Made by a program: the position numbers and the translations under genes
NCBI GenBank assembly: GCA_030323885.1
Contig: JASIRB010000664.1
Coordinates: 62,001-126,000, forward strand
DNA length: 64,000 nt
Direction of reading: 5' to 3'
Source of the DNA: Branchipolynoe longqiensis
Taxonomy: Eukaryota; Annelida; Polychaeta; Phyllodocida; Polynoidae
In this document: positions 50,690 to 60,595 of the stretch, piece after piece
Numbering within the stretch: the stretch's first letter is position 1
Layout: the number at the start of each line of letters is the position of its first letter
Notes under the pieces: generated by a model
Databases searched by the model: none
Told to the model about the DNA's origin: nothing
The model's input: only the letters and a program-made list of their open reading frames with translations

Positions 50690-51131
50690 GGCAGTCTTTG
50701 TCGCATCGGGACTGACAGCATGATGATGATGGTGTGGTGTGTGTGGTGTGTGTGTTGTATGTGATGTATATGATATATATGATATATATATGCGATATAA
50801 TATTTTATTAATTAAATTATTTATTCATTGCTAATTATTTGTTATTATGACCTCGAATGCTTTTGCTCGATTTGCTGCTGGCCAGCGTTTTCCCCCAAAC
50901 TTGTGACCTCTGAGTCACTTCCGGAACTCCCACCTTGCCGGCTCTCTTCAATTGCCAACATTTTACTTTGGTATTGTGTGGTAGGGCAGTAGTTTGCTCG
51001 GTCAGAGCCGTGAAATAAATTACTTCCTCCACACCTGGTATTTATTGTAGTTTCCTTCCTGAACCTAGCCACAATTTAAGTTGTTATATATTTCATAATA
51101 TATATATAATATATATAGTATATATAATATA
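50690..51131. other. TG/TA repeat and unassigned sequence
   Basis: gtgtggtgtgtgtg and tatatgat repeats to about 50800, then unique sequence with overlapping minus-strand frames (50835-51072) that I cannot identify, then a TA-rich run. Confidence 0.45.
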
Positions 51132-51309
51132 TGTAGGTGGAAGGGCGGCAATGAGAGATGAAGTATGGGCGATATCATTTATTACCAATGAAGTAACAGG
51201 AACAAAGGTAACAATGGTAACAGTGAATATAGCAAAAGGGATATCAACAGTTGACAATAAGCAATATCAACAAATAAAGAATCTGTAGTAGACTCAGTAT
51301 AATAGGATA
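51132..51309 (-). repeat. Direct repeat B2-like, copy 1 of the Gag/YR element
   Basis: tgtaggtggaagggcggcaa through tataatagga matches 52399-52576 almost base for base over 178 bp. It then continues after the inserted TIR element (from about 52119: ggctgggcaaactgcc). It represents the 3' terminal repeat of the YR element at 52.4-54.95 kb. Confidence 0.88.
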
Positions 51310-52116
51310 TGGGTCACTCTCCTGAAAACTGGCCAGAAGTGTCACATGGAGAGTTAAAATTTAATATTTGAATTTTTTACATTTTTTGGTTGCAAATGAA
51401 AGCTGGAAATCTCCCCTTTACATCTATGTAAAATATAAATTGATGAGATAAAAAATAAAGGTGTAGTCCATGAATAAGATATCTCTTATGGCAGTATAAC
51501 ATGTGCGTCACACGTGTAACACATGTTTAGGACACCACACAGTCTGCTTAATAAATATCTAATCAGAATTAAATGATATCATACTTAGAAGCATATTAAT
51601 CGTGGCATAATATACAGAAATATCCAGTGCTTATATTGATAAAAAAAAGTAATTCCCAGCCATGCTTTATTCACTGAATAATTAGTGTACAATATTTGTG
51701 TGGCATCCAGACACCACGGTTACACGTGTGACGGAAATTTGTAATGTTATTTCTGAAGACATTAAATTTTTTTTTTTTTAAATTTAAGCATGCATACATG
51801 TTAATACATACTTCCTCTTTGATTTGGGAACTGTTTTGTTTGATATATCAATGCAATACAAGATGTTAATAAGGATTCAACCACGTCCCATATGTCATGT
51901 TACAAATGGCTGACTGTAAAATGGGGTTTTTTGGTACAAAAACAGTTCATAACTAAAAAGACCAAAGTTGCACACAGTTTTATTTTATTTCCCTTATTTC
52001 TTTCATCAAATCTGAACATGAATATGAAAAGTATAAGGAAAAAAATAAGTAGGAAGGTTTTTATTGATGTTTTAAAATCCCATCTCATGCTGACCAGTTT
52101 TCAGGAGAGTGACCCA
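51310..52116. mobile_element. 807-bp TIR element related to the 7.67 kb transposon
   Basis: Perfect 23-bp inverted ends starting TGGGTCACTCTCCTGAAAAC. Flanked by TA at 51308-51309 and 52117-52118. Inserted in repeat B2; the intact site is visible in B1 at about 52571-52590 (aggatatctggcttggcaa). Noncoding. It shares TGGGTCAYTCT and a following aagtgt-ac segment with the left end at 1909. Confidence 0.9.
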
Positions 52117-52149
52117 TATACATATGGCTGGGCAAACTGCCCTACCGGT

Positions 52150-52398
52150 AATAATACAAAAAAAACACAACAAAAAACCACAAAAAAACCTCAGGTTGGA
52201 GATGCATCAGTCTGCAGAGCTAAGGGCCGAGTGACGAGCACAGAGCACGGCCTAATGTCCAGTCCAGTGTGCGACCCTAGCACTGCGAGTGCCCCTAGCG
52301 TCGAACCCGGGAACCAAAATGGTGGCAACCAGGATGAGAATAGAGTTGCCGAAGCCCCTGCGCTACTACACCCATATACAGCTCACTGTATACAAGCT
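52150..52398. other. Segment between repeats B2 and B1
   Basis: Corresponds in position to the A2 repeat of a split-direct-repeat element, but I found no matching A1 near 54950-55210. It contains an A/C-rich run and a GC-richer part. Confidence 0.45.
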
Positions 52399-52600
52399 GT
52401 AGGCGGAAGGGAGGCAACGAGAGATGAAGTATGGGCGATATGATTTATTACCATTGAAGTAACAGGAACACGGGTAACAATAGTAACAGTGAATATAACA
52501 AAGGGGATATCAACAGTTGACAATAAGCAATATCAACAAATAAGGAATATGTGGTAGACTCAGTATAATAGGATATCTGGCTTGGCAAACTGCCAAGGCC
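52399..52600 (-). repeat. Direct repeat B1-like, copy 2 of the Gag/YR element
   Basis: Partner of 51132-51309, extending through ctggcttggcaaactgcc. It lies directly downstream of the YR coding region. Confidence 0.88.
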
Positions 52601-52629
52601 GAACGGCCGAACCCAGCCAAAAAGAAAAA

Positions 52630-53746
52630 AAAAGAAAGAAAAATAATCAAATGAAGAAAAGTAAGGAAGGATTTCGTCAATGGCGTTTGCAACCCTCATG
52701 TCATTCAAGATGCTTTCAGATATGGGTTGAGCAATATACTTATAAACATAGTCTGACTGCCAGTCACCACGGGTTTTGAGCTCTTCCATGGAAGCCCCCT
52801 GCATATGCAAGAATGTACAGCCACCCCGACGCAGGGAATGGCATGAGAAATCATTGGGAGCTAAGCCAGCGGCTCTAGTAAAGATTTTAATCGTGGATTG
52901 ACATTTTTTTGTATGGAAGGGGGATAAGGCCCCCAATGGGAGAAGGAACCTGAAATGCAGGGAAGTTATCCGGCAAAGGGGTTTCAGCAAAGTGCTTCCT
53001 CGTAAAAAAAACTGCACATAAATCAGGATTCTGCAACTTCGAAATCGGGATTAGCAATTTGCGTTTAGAAAATTGGATGGTTTTGGATTTCCGAATTGAT
53101 ATCATCCTTCCCCATGGGAAAACGAAAAATCTGAACGCAGTAGAACGGAGTCGGAATCTGTTAGTTGGCATTTGCGCAGAAGGCCTTTGAAGCCAGTTAG
53201 GATGGCGGCTGTGGTTGCCGTATGGCCAATTGAATCAGAGAAGCATGAGAAAATAAGTAACAAGTGCTTAGGCTGTAGAGGGGCAGCAGATTTAACAGAC
53301 TGCCATAGGACACGTGTAAGACCGCCCAAGGTGGTTTTAATAGTATGATTTGAGTAGTCAATGGGAGTAACACCTTCAGACCGTAGAACAAAATTCATGG
53401 CTGATAAATAATTGGTTATAGAGCTGTACTGTAATGAGTGCGATAGCCAAGCAATATAAATAGCTACCTGCGTGGGGGGGGGGGGGGGGGGGGGGGGGGG
53501 GCATGGAACAGGGGCAAGTAAACCATGGACTTGGTCAATAAATTTAAAGTATTTATGAATTTGCATCGACCGCGAGACGATGTTGTTCGGGGCGTAATAA
53601 TGCGAAGCAATTTTCCGAGCCTTAGAATGGAGATCAGCCAGACCTAAATGTAAAGGCCGAAATATAGCAAAAGTAATGAAATAAGTGCGAGCAGCAGAGT
53701 ACAGAGTCACGGTCAACAAGTGCGACCTTACAGCGGAGCGACTCAT
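52630..53746 (-). pseudogene. Tyrosine recombinase of the Gag/YR element, two frameshifts
   Basis: Frame 1 (53746-53102) is the N-terminal SAM-like domain, interrupted by a Pro run encoded by the G homopolymer at 53477-53502, followed by the start of the catalytic domain (ILTGFKGLLRKCQLT). Frame 2 (53171-52887) has ISIRKSKTIQF and LCAVFFTRKHFAETP. Frame 3 (from 53017 to about 52630) has CHSLRRGGCTFLHMQG (H-x-x-R), GDWQSDYVYKYI with the likely tyrosine near 52737-52745, and an ILNDMRVANAIDEIL tail. All catalytic residues survive across the three frames. Frameshifts may be real or sequencing errors. Confidence 0.82.
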
Positions 53747-53960
53747 GAACTACCCGACCTATATCTAGCAGAGAAGGGGAAGCACATTCTACCCCATTCG
53801 TACTAAGTTTAACATTACTACCATTAACTGTAGGAGAATCAAATAATGAGCAATTATTAGAAGTATCATGAGGCTTTGGAGTAATTTTACAAATGTAGGT
53901 ATTAAGGTAGGAGAAATTAGATTTGACGGTTACACGTGCCGATTCCTTACATTGATTAAT

Positions 53961-54952
53961 TCAGTCGTGGCGGCATGCACCACGTTTGTGTGAGTAACTA
54001 CCACAACGAGAGCACCAGTGCCCATAACTGCATGTCTTGTCATCTCGAGAACAGCCATTTACATTATTAAAATTAAAGCAGGGCTTCTTGCCATCGCGGC
54101 TGTATAACTTAGAGGTTGCAACTGAGGTAGTGCTTTTTTTGTCTTTCGAAAGCATAATAGCGAAGCGCTAGCTCGCTGTTGCCAGCAGTGAATGCTTGAT
54201 AGCCTTGTTTTACAGCGATTTTGCGAACTTCCGTGTCATATGACACGTGAGAAGAGTTAGTGAAGAGATTGCACTTCGCCTTAGAAGCAAGAAATCTGAT
54301 ATGTTTCATTACTGACAGTGAAGCTTGATAGTCTGTCCCTGGCCTATCCAGAAACCACGCGCAAGTAGCTTCAATAATTTCATACAAATTTAATTTATTC
54401 ACTTGCTTACGGTCATCAGTGTAGTCTTTGAGTGACCACTTATGGCGCTTCCTCCTTTCGTTGATCGGGGTGCGGCTTCCTGAGCTCGAGCTAGACGAGC
54501 GGTGACTGTGTCTGCAATGGCGAGTGCCCCGAGAACGACTCCCCCCCCCCCCCCCCCCCCCCCCTCCCCGGTCTGGATTGCAAGGCGGCGAGGTCTTCCT
54601 CGAGCTGCTTTTGCTGTTGAAGCAAAATGGCGACACGGCGCTTCCTCTTCAGGGACTCGACCTTGTCTTTAAGCACCCGTTATTCCTCCTCGTAGTCGTC
54701 CATTGTCGCACCACCGGAAGCCCCTCGTTGCTCGATCTTGAGGTCGGTAGCCATCTTGTTGACCGCAGATAATTCAGTTGTCAAATCCAGCAACGGATGC
54801 GCTCTGGTTGACCGCTTTGTTACTGTAGAAGCGGTTGGGGTGGAAGTCCTTGGACAATTGTCGTCTACTGGGCTCGAATGAGACGCCACAGTTCGAACAA
54901 TAGTCCCTCGGCATGGTATGCAGCAGAGCGACAAGCGCGGTGACAGTGGCAC
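53961..54952 (-). pseudogene. Gag-like ORF1 of the YR element (coiled coil and zinc knuckles), broken
   Basis: Segments in order: 54952-54680 (Ser/Thr-rich, ending DDYEEE at a stop); 54676-54565 with a coiled coil (LKDKVESLKRKRR, LLQQQKQLEEDLAALQS); a G homopolymer at 54541-54564 that shifts frame; 54540-54109 with SRGTRH, WSLKDYTDDRKQVNKL and a helical Gag-like region; then 54155-53961 with KPCFNFNNVNGCSRDDKTCS and YGHWCSRCGSYSHKRGAC, a C-C-C-H finger followed by a C-x2-C-x4-H-x4-C knuckle. This finger order is typical of DIRS/Ngaro ORF1 proteins. At least one stop and two frameshifts are present. Confidence 0.75.
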
Positions 54953-55214
54953 GTGACGGTCACAGAAGTACCTGGCGTGCGCAATATTTGTTCAAGAAAA
55001 GTACTTAGAAGTCAAGCGCTTAGCCTGGCATCGGGTGACGCCCCTTTCTGTCTAGTGACGCACCGTATAGCTGACACCGGTTAATAAAAGCAGAACAAGC
55101 TCGTATGTCAAACTTCAAAAAGACATGGCTGCATACGGGTGAACAAACACCCAACCTTACCACGACTATTACATTTGCTTGTGCCAAGACGAAAACATTT
55201 AACTATCCATATAA
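54953..55214. other. Noncoding flank of the Gag/YR element
   Basis: Includes a short GC-richer leader. No repeat partner found. Confidence 0.45.
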
Positions 55215-55606
55215 AGCCGTGGTCACATGGGCGCTGTAAATCGATTCGTAGAAATCGACTTGTATAGTTCGGGTTACATTTTGCGTGTGAACGGGCGTCT
55301 GAGTCGAATTAGGGCTGAATCGATTCCTGTGATCCTGATACTGGAAGAACACTTGTGGAGATGCATTACGCGAGTAGATTTCTCTGAGTCGATTTATTTT
55401 CCCGTTGAGGACGCTCTGAGGCGAATTAAAGCACCTCACACGCATGCGCAGTCAATACCTTAGTGTGTTTACTTTCCGGTCGATCAAAAGTGCATATTAT
55501 ATATCGACTTCCGGCCCAAGTACTGCCCGTGTGAACGGGCCGCTAATTCGACTCCTAGTATTCGCCTTGTCTAAATCGCTTAATTTTTGCCCGTGTGACC
55601 ACGGCT
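55215..55606. mobile_element. 392-bp MITE with AGCCGTGGTCACAYGGGC ends
   Basis: agccgtggtcacatgggc (55215) is inverted at 55589-55606 (gcccgtgtgaccacggct). The interior has a second inverted theme (cgtgtgaacgggcg and attcgactc/gagtcgaatt). Noncoding. The flanks are taa/tat, so the target duplication is unclear. Confidence 0.85.
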
Positions 55607-55612
55607 TATGTC

Positions 55613-55765
55613 TAAGATCATTTTTATCCTGAATAAGTAGGTAAAGATTGCCGAACCCGGATGTGCTTCCTTCTCCCTAGCCCACGACTATCCGAGGCTT
55701 GTACCTCGGGAAAACAAGTTATCCATCATCTGTACCCAGGTAAGATTCGTATAACTATACTATAT
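55613..55765 (+). repeat. Half copy of the foldback family (see 31386-31790)
   Basis: gatcatttttatcctgaata, tgtgcttccttctccctagc, tacctcgggaaaacaa and gtaagattcgtataactata match the right half of 31640-31790. Confidence 0.88.
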
Positions 55766-56423
55766 ATCACACAAATTACATGTGGTATAGTGTATTATAG
55801 GTGTATTATTTTAATGGAGTCTGTGTATGTGAAGGTGGTGAGTTTGATGCTCAAACTCCGGAGTGGTCTCGTCAACACTTTAACTGCTATTCAATGTTGA
55901 TACTCGAGTGGTATTGCATGGCCAGAGTGCTATACCGAACAGACCAGATGGGAGATAATCCCAGGAAATATATTTTTTAATTAATTAATCTTTTTTAGTT
56001 AAATAGTATAAGGTTAGATAAGTAGTTTTATTTAGTTACTTGGATTATGCTCTTTAGTCAAATAAAGTGGTAGAGGGTCTGCCTAGGACCCATAGATTTC
56101 ACTCCGAATAACCTGTGCCTTTGGAAATAGGAAAATTAGTGTCATAAAGTGCTAGCGAGCATGGTGAGCCCCAGTAGGGTTGGCACTATAAACCCTGTTA
56201 TGGCTGAGCCCTATTGCAAGTGCGGTAACGCGGTACGTGCTATGTATATCTAACGACTCCAAACCGTACATCTATGAAGCTGCAGCAAGTTATTAGTCCG
56301 CCCAGTTAAAAGTGGCATATCTTTTTCATTGGTTGTCCTCCCCCCAAACTTGTACATGCCCATTAATATCTGTCATTTTGATCTATGTCTGATAAAATGT
56401 CTGTAAATACCTCCTCTTACATA
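55766..56423. other. Unassigned noncoding stretch
   Basis: AT-rich; no supported feature. Confidence 0.5.
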
Positions 56424-56575
56424 GACGGGATGGCCGCATGAGTTGAGCCTCCACCTCCTAATTCTGGTAGGGCGTGGGATTCGAACCCTGGTCGAGCGAG
56501 ACCAATGATTTAGCAATTTATATTAGTCACGACCTAGGCTGGTGCTCAGCATGACTAGGATAGGGCAAGGAGCAG
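56424..56575 (+). mobile_element. SINE-A copy, 3'-truncated
   Basis: gggatggccgcatgagttga (A box), gggattcgaaccctgg (B box), then the body to ggatagggcaagg, where it breaks off. Confidence 0.8.
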
Positions 56576-56696
56576 TCGAATGAGGAAGACCAATTGTCAG
56601 CGATTGAAATTTCGTCCATTTAATCAATGGAAAGTGTATATTTGTCCACTACCAGAGACCAAGGTACGACATGAACTTAGGATAACGGGCAAGGGA

Positions 56697-57075
56697 GCAC
56701 CAGACAGTGTGGCCGAAAGGCGTACGACGTCCGTCCGTCCTGTTGTTGGGAGATCGGGAGATCCGAACACCCATGAGTTGGTGTGTTTCGACTCATGGTC
56801 GAGTTCCAAACCAGCGACATAAAAATGTATACTTGGATGTCACTGTCCCCTAGCTTTGGCAACTATCGACATTATTAGGATAGGGCAAGGAACTGATTGG
56901 CGTCAGTGTACAGGAATTGTGGTGACTGAGTGGGATGTCAGGTCATGGTGCTGGTGGCCTGGTTTCTCAATGGGGCAGCACTATAAATTCACCATGAGTA
57001 CACACTGTCACAAATCGGGACCCGTCCTCATATGACCTTAGATATTGCTAGGACGTAAAACAACACCAACAAGAC
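56697..57075 (+). mobile_element. SINE-A copy (plus)
   Basis: cagacagtgtggccgaaagg through tgaccttagatattgctagg and acgtaaaacaacaccaac. Several small insertions. Confidence 0.82.
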
Positions 57076-57490
57076 CTATCGGCAAGGAGCTAGTACAAAT
57101 TGACGATGGACCCAATTGTAATCACTGGGATTGTGAAACCACATTTATGAGATAAAAAAAAGCCGCCCTTTTACATCGTGGAATAGTGGAAAAGGGAGGC
57201 AGTGATAAGGGAGCAGTGATTATTTAGTCACATGGTGAGAGGGGCCACAGCCCTTATGGCCGACCCATGATTTGGCATCCCCAAGAGTGCAGTATTCGGC
57301 GATATTGTCCGGATGTTGCAAGCAGCGTGTGCAGCATTAATGACCCCAAATGGATGCTAACGTGGCACAGCCCGCAGGAGGGGGACCGGAGACGTGGGGT
57401 GGGAGGGGGGGGGGTGCTGGGGGACTGACCTCAGTCACAAATCAACACCGTCTAAAAAAAAAGATCAAAACAACTTCAACATACTGTACT
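57076..57490. other. Unassigned noncoding stretch with a G-run
   Basis: No supported feature. G-rich patch at 57385-57425. Confidence 0.5.
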
Positions 57491-57496
57491 TAGTGT

Positions 57497-57552
57497 AGTA
57501 GTCTGGTCTGACCTCTCACGCAAGGAGCCACATAGCCAGGTAGGCGTGGGTA
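57497..57552 (+). mobile_element. SINE-C tail fragment
   Basis: gtagtagtctggtctgacct, ctcacgcaaggagccacata and gccaggtaggcgtgggtag match the SINE-C tail. Confidence 0.8.
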
Positions 57553-58724
57553 GGGTTGTACAAATATACGGATTTTCGGTTCGGAATTATATATTGGCAG
57601 AGAGCATTATTATCCTTGGTGGCGCGGGGAGTGGGAACCGAGGATTTGTAATGAGATAAAGACAGTGGGTGGCGCCCACTCGCTGGTGTGACCATATTTT
57701 AGGCACTATGTGAAAGTGATATGTTTAATACATAGTTCCCGAGATTTATGAGACCCCCCCCCCGAAAGGGGGGGTGGGAAAAATGTTCCTATCTAAGAGA
57801 ACAGTTTTCTGTTTGGTGAAATGTTCCCGTCTATGGGCCACCAGATAGGCGTGCAAGTGGGAGGTAGAAGGACATTTTTAATATATATATATATTATTGT
57901 AACTGTCGGCAACCTACCTGTTACCACAGGGCTGATGGGCAAGCACCACCACAGCCGACTCTGCATTCATTATTGGGCCACCACCTGCCAGCTGGAGTTG
58001 GAGTGACAGCTTTGGCCCATATTAGGGCATCATCACATCCCAGGCTTGTAGAGGGTGTCCTGATTGGCTCTTGGTTCTGTGGAGGAGGCCCATTCACCTG
58101 TACCCCCTATTGCCCCACCAGACTCACACTAGGCTCAATTCTGATTTATTGTTTTTTTATTTCTAGACAACTCTGAGCTATATGATGCTTACAGGGCACT
58201 ACTAACACACTACCTGGATGGACTCTTGAAGGGAACACACACTCTTCCTCTGGCCTAGGAAAACCCAGAACTCTGCTGTCTGAGGCTGCCACCGTTCATA
58301 TACAAACTGAGCTGTTTGCAACAACCATGGGATTCTGGTTCAATGGGCTGTAGGCACTGATTCCTATACATACTAAAGATAGTAATGAGGCTCTGTGTGG
58401 ACAGAAGGTAAGGAGTGATGGTGATAGGTCGCTAGTAGGTGAACAGGAGTTGATGCCAATAAAGCACGACTTCTTCACTGTCAATCTTGCGCGACTTGTC
58501 TTCCCTTTCTTGCTTATGAGTTTGTTGGAGAGGGGCATCAGGTGTGAACTGAGAGACAGTTGTCAGAACGCACCTGGGAAGAGTAAGTGCTATTTCTGGG
58601 GCTCAGACGGCCGGGCATTCCAGTAAATATTACAGGGTGATTACATCAGGGATTCTAGGTAGGATAATAGTTAGCTTTGTTTGTTTATTTATTTGTTTAA
58701 CGACCCCCATCATAAAAAGGGAAC
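57553..58724. other. Unassigned noncoding stretch
   Basis: About 1.2 kb with C/G homopolymers near 57753-57773 and no recognisable coding motif. Confidence 0.5.
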
Positions 58725-59035
58725 ATCAGCTATTAGGGGTAATGGTTAGCATGCTAGCCCTCGAATTGCAAGAAGTGTGGACTTGCTCTAGGTACAATAT
58801 TTCCCATTGTCATCATCCCCACCATAGGCCTACTGGTTATCGTGACCAGAACCCTGTACACGCTCTATTCTGTTTGGTTGTTAAGCCAGCGCTGTGTATG
58901 TATATATAATGTAAGCATTAAATCACTTATGGACTTTTAAAAGACAAAATTCCAGGGGAAAGAATGTAGTAGTCTGCACTGACCTCTCAGGGAAGGAGCC
59001 GCACGCATAGATAGGTAGGCTGAGATAGGGCATCA
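58725..59035 (+). mobile_element. SINE-C, single monomer in head-to-tail order
   Basis: Head with ggggtaatggttagcatgct, then cccattgtcatcatcccc, tatcgtgaccagaaccctgt, 'agtctgcactgacctctcag' and the tail ggagccgcacgcatagatag, followed by (aata)n. It defines the unit order used to interpret 27234-27572 and 31031-31382. Confidence 0.8.
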
Positions 59036-59097
59036 ATAAATAAATAAACTGTCGAGATTTACACAATAAACCGGTGCTAAAAAGAGCCTTACCTATG

Positions 59098-59147
59098 TTT
59101 GTTGTTGTTTTATATCCTAGCAACATCTAGGGTCGTATCAGAACGGG
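59098..59147 (-). mobile_element. SINE-A 3' fragment (minus)
   Basis: gttgttgttttatatcctag followed by caacatctagggtcgtatcagaacggg. Confidence 0.8.
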
Positions 59148-59460
59148 CCTTACCTATGTATATGTATATGTATATACATATGTGTACATATATATGTATA
59201 TATTATATAAATAAATAAACTGTCGAAAATGACACAATAAACTGGTGCTAAAAGAAGCCCTAAACCAGAGCTAACTACCTGGCCGGCCGAGGTTTATCAG
59301 TAACACATAGTAATTGTGTCAGGCGGCGCATTGGAGGAACCCTGCTTACCTACCCGTATATACTAGGTCGGCCATCAAAGAAAATTCCAGGGACAAGATG
59401 CCCTCGCAGAGAAGCACGTGAAAAACATGACATCCAGAATATCCTCCCACCACGTTCTAA
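59148..59460. other. Unassigned stretch with a TATG microsatellite
   Basis: atatgtatatgtatatacat near 59155-59205; otherwise nothing supported. Confidence 0.5.
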
Positions 59461-60030
59461 TCTTATCAATGCCACCCGCTTCAATTCACTTCCCTCCGTC
59501 CACCCATCCCTCCTCCTCTCTCCTCCTGTCACCCCTCCCTCCTTCTACCTCCTCTTCTTTCCTCCTAGCTCCTCCTGCCTCCTCCCCCCCCCCTCCCTCC
59601 TCCTGCATCCTCCTCTCTCCTCCTGCATCCTCCTCTCTCCTCCTGCCCCCTCCTCTCTCCTCCTGCCTTCTACTTCCTCCTCTCTCCTTCTGCCTCCTCC
59701 TATCCCCCTCCCTCCTCCTGCTACTCCCCCCTCCCATCCCCTCTATCCTCCTGCCTCCTCTCTCCTCTCTCCTCCTGCCTTCTCCTCCTCCTCTCCTCCT
59801 GCCTTCTCCTCCTCTCCTCCTGCTCCTCTCCTCCTGCCTCATATCTCCTCCTGCCTCCCCCTTTCTCCTCCCTGCCCCCTGCCTACTCTTTCCCCCTCCT
59901 GCCTCCTCCTGCCTCCTCCTGGCTTCTCCTGCCTCCTCCTGCCCCCTCCTGCGTCCTCCTGTCTCCTCCTGCCTCCTCCTGTCTTCTCCATCCTCCTCCT
60001 TTCACGTCCTCCCCCAAACGCCCTCTTTAT
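59461..60030. repeat. CTCCTCCTGC pyrimidine minisatellite
   Basis: Tandem cctcctgcctcctcctg units. The long plus-strand frame through it (about 59418-60428) is leucine/serine/proline-only and is not a gene. Confidence 0.95.
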
Positions 60031-60595
60031 TTTATGTTCTCTTCTCTCCTCTTTCTCCTCCTCCCAACTCCTCCATCCATCTCCTACTCCCCATCCTCCT
60101 TACTCCTCTTCCCCTCCCATCTGCCTTACTCCTCTTCCCCTCCCATCTGCAACTTCATCTTCGCCATCTTAATCTTTTTCTTCTACTCCCTTCTCACAAC
60201 CTCCTCTTCACTCTGCCTTTGTACACCTTCCACACTTCTCTCATTCTCTTGTCTGATTTCAATCTCCTCCTTTCTGCACCTATCTCACTCACCCCTCTAT
60301 TCTCCCTTGCCATAGACCTTCATCTTGTTCAACTTCATCTCTTTCCTCACCCTCCTACCTGTGCCATCTGTTCACCATTCATCTCTTTCCTTCCACATTT
60401 CTCGGATCTCCTCCTCATCAGGCTCTAATCCAAACACTCTTCCATCCCAACATTTCTTGAGCTTTCTTTCTTTTTTGTTGTTTTTGTTCCTCTCCAATGC
60501 TTCGTCTTGGTCAATTCTTTCTGTTCTTCTCACAGTTTTCTTATGTGTCCTTCTTCCACATTCTTCTTTGCCGTTTTTCTTTCCCGGTGTTCTTT
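60031..60595. other. Pyrimidine-rich transition, no gene
   Basis: CT-biased sequence that continues the low-complexity zone with decreasing periodicity. Confidence 0.5.

Larger units (their letters stand above)
51132..54952 (-). mobile_element. Gag + YR element without RT
   Basis: On the minus strand: Gag-like gene (54952-53961), a 210-bp gap, YR (53746 to about 52640), repeat B1 (about 52600-52399), an intervening 240 bp, repeat B2 (51132-51309 and 52119-52140, split by a later TIR element). Duplicated 3' repeats flanking a unique segment mirror the layout of the element at 48559-50405. I found no A1/A2 pair here. No RT or RNase H motif exists between Gag and YR. Confidence 0.75.

Noticed and set aside
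52150..52398. A2 repeat of the Gag/YR element
   Set aside because: It is in the right position but no matching A1 was found near the 5' end, so I left it unassigned.
59418..60428. 336-codon plus-strand frame rich in Leu, Ser and Pro
   Set aside because: It runs through a CTCCTCCTGC minisatellite and a CT-rich zone; composition only, no motifs.
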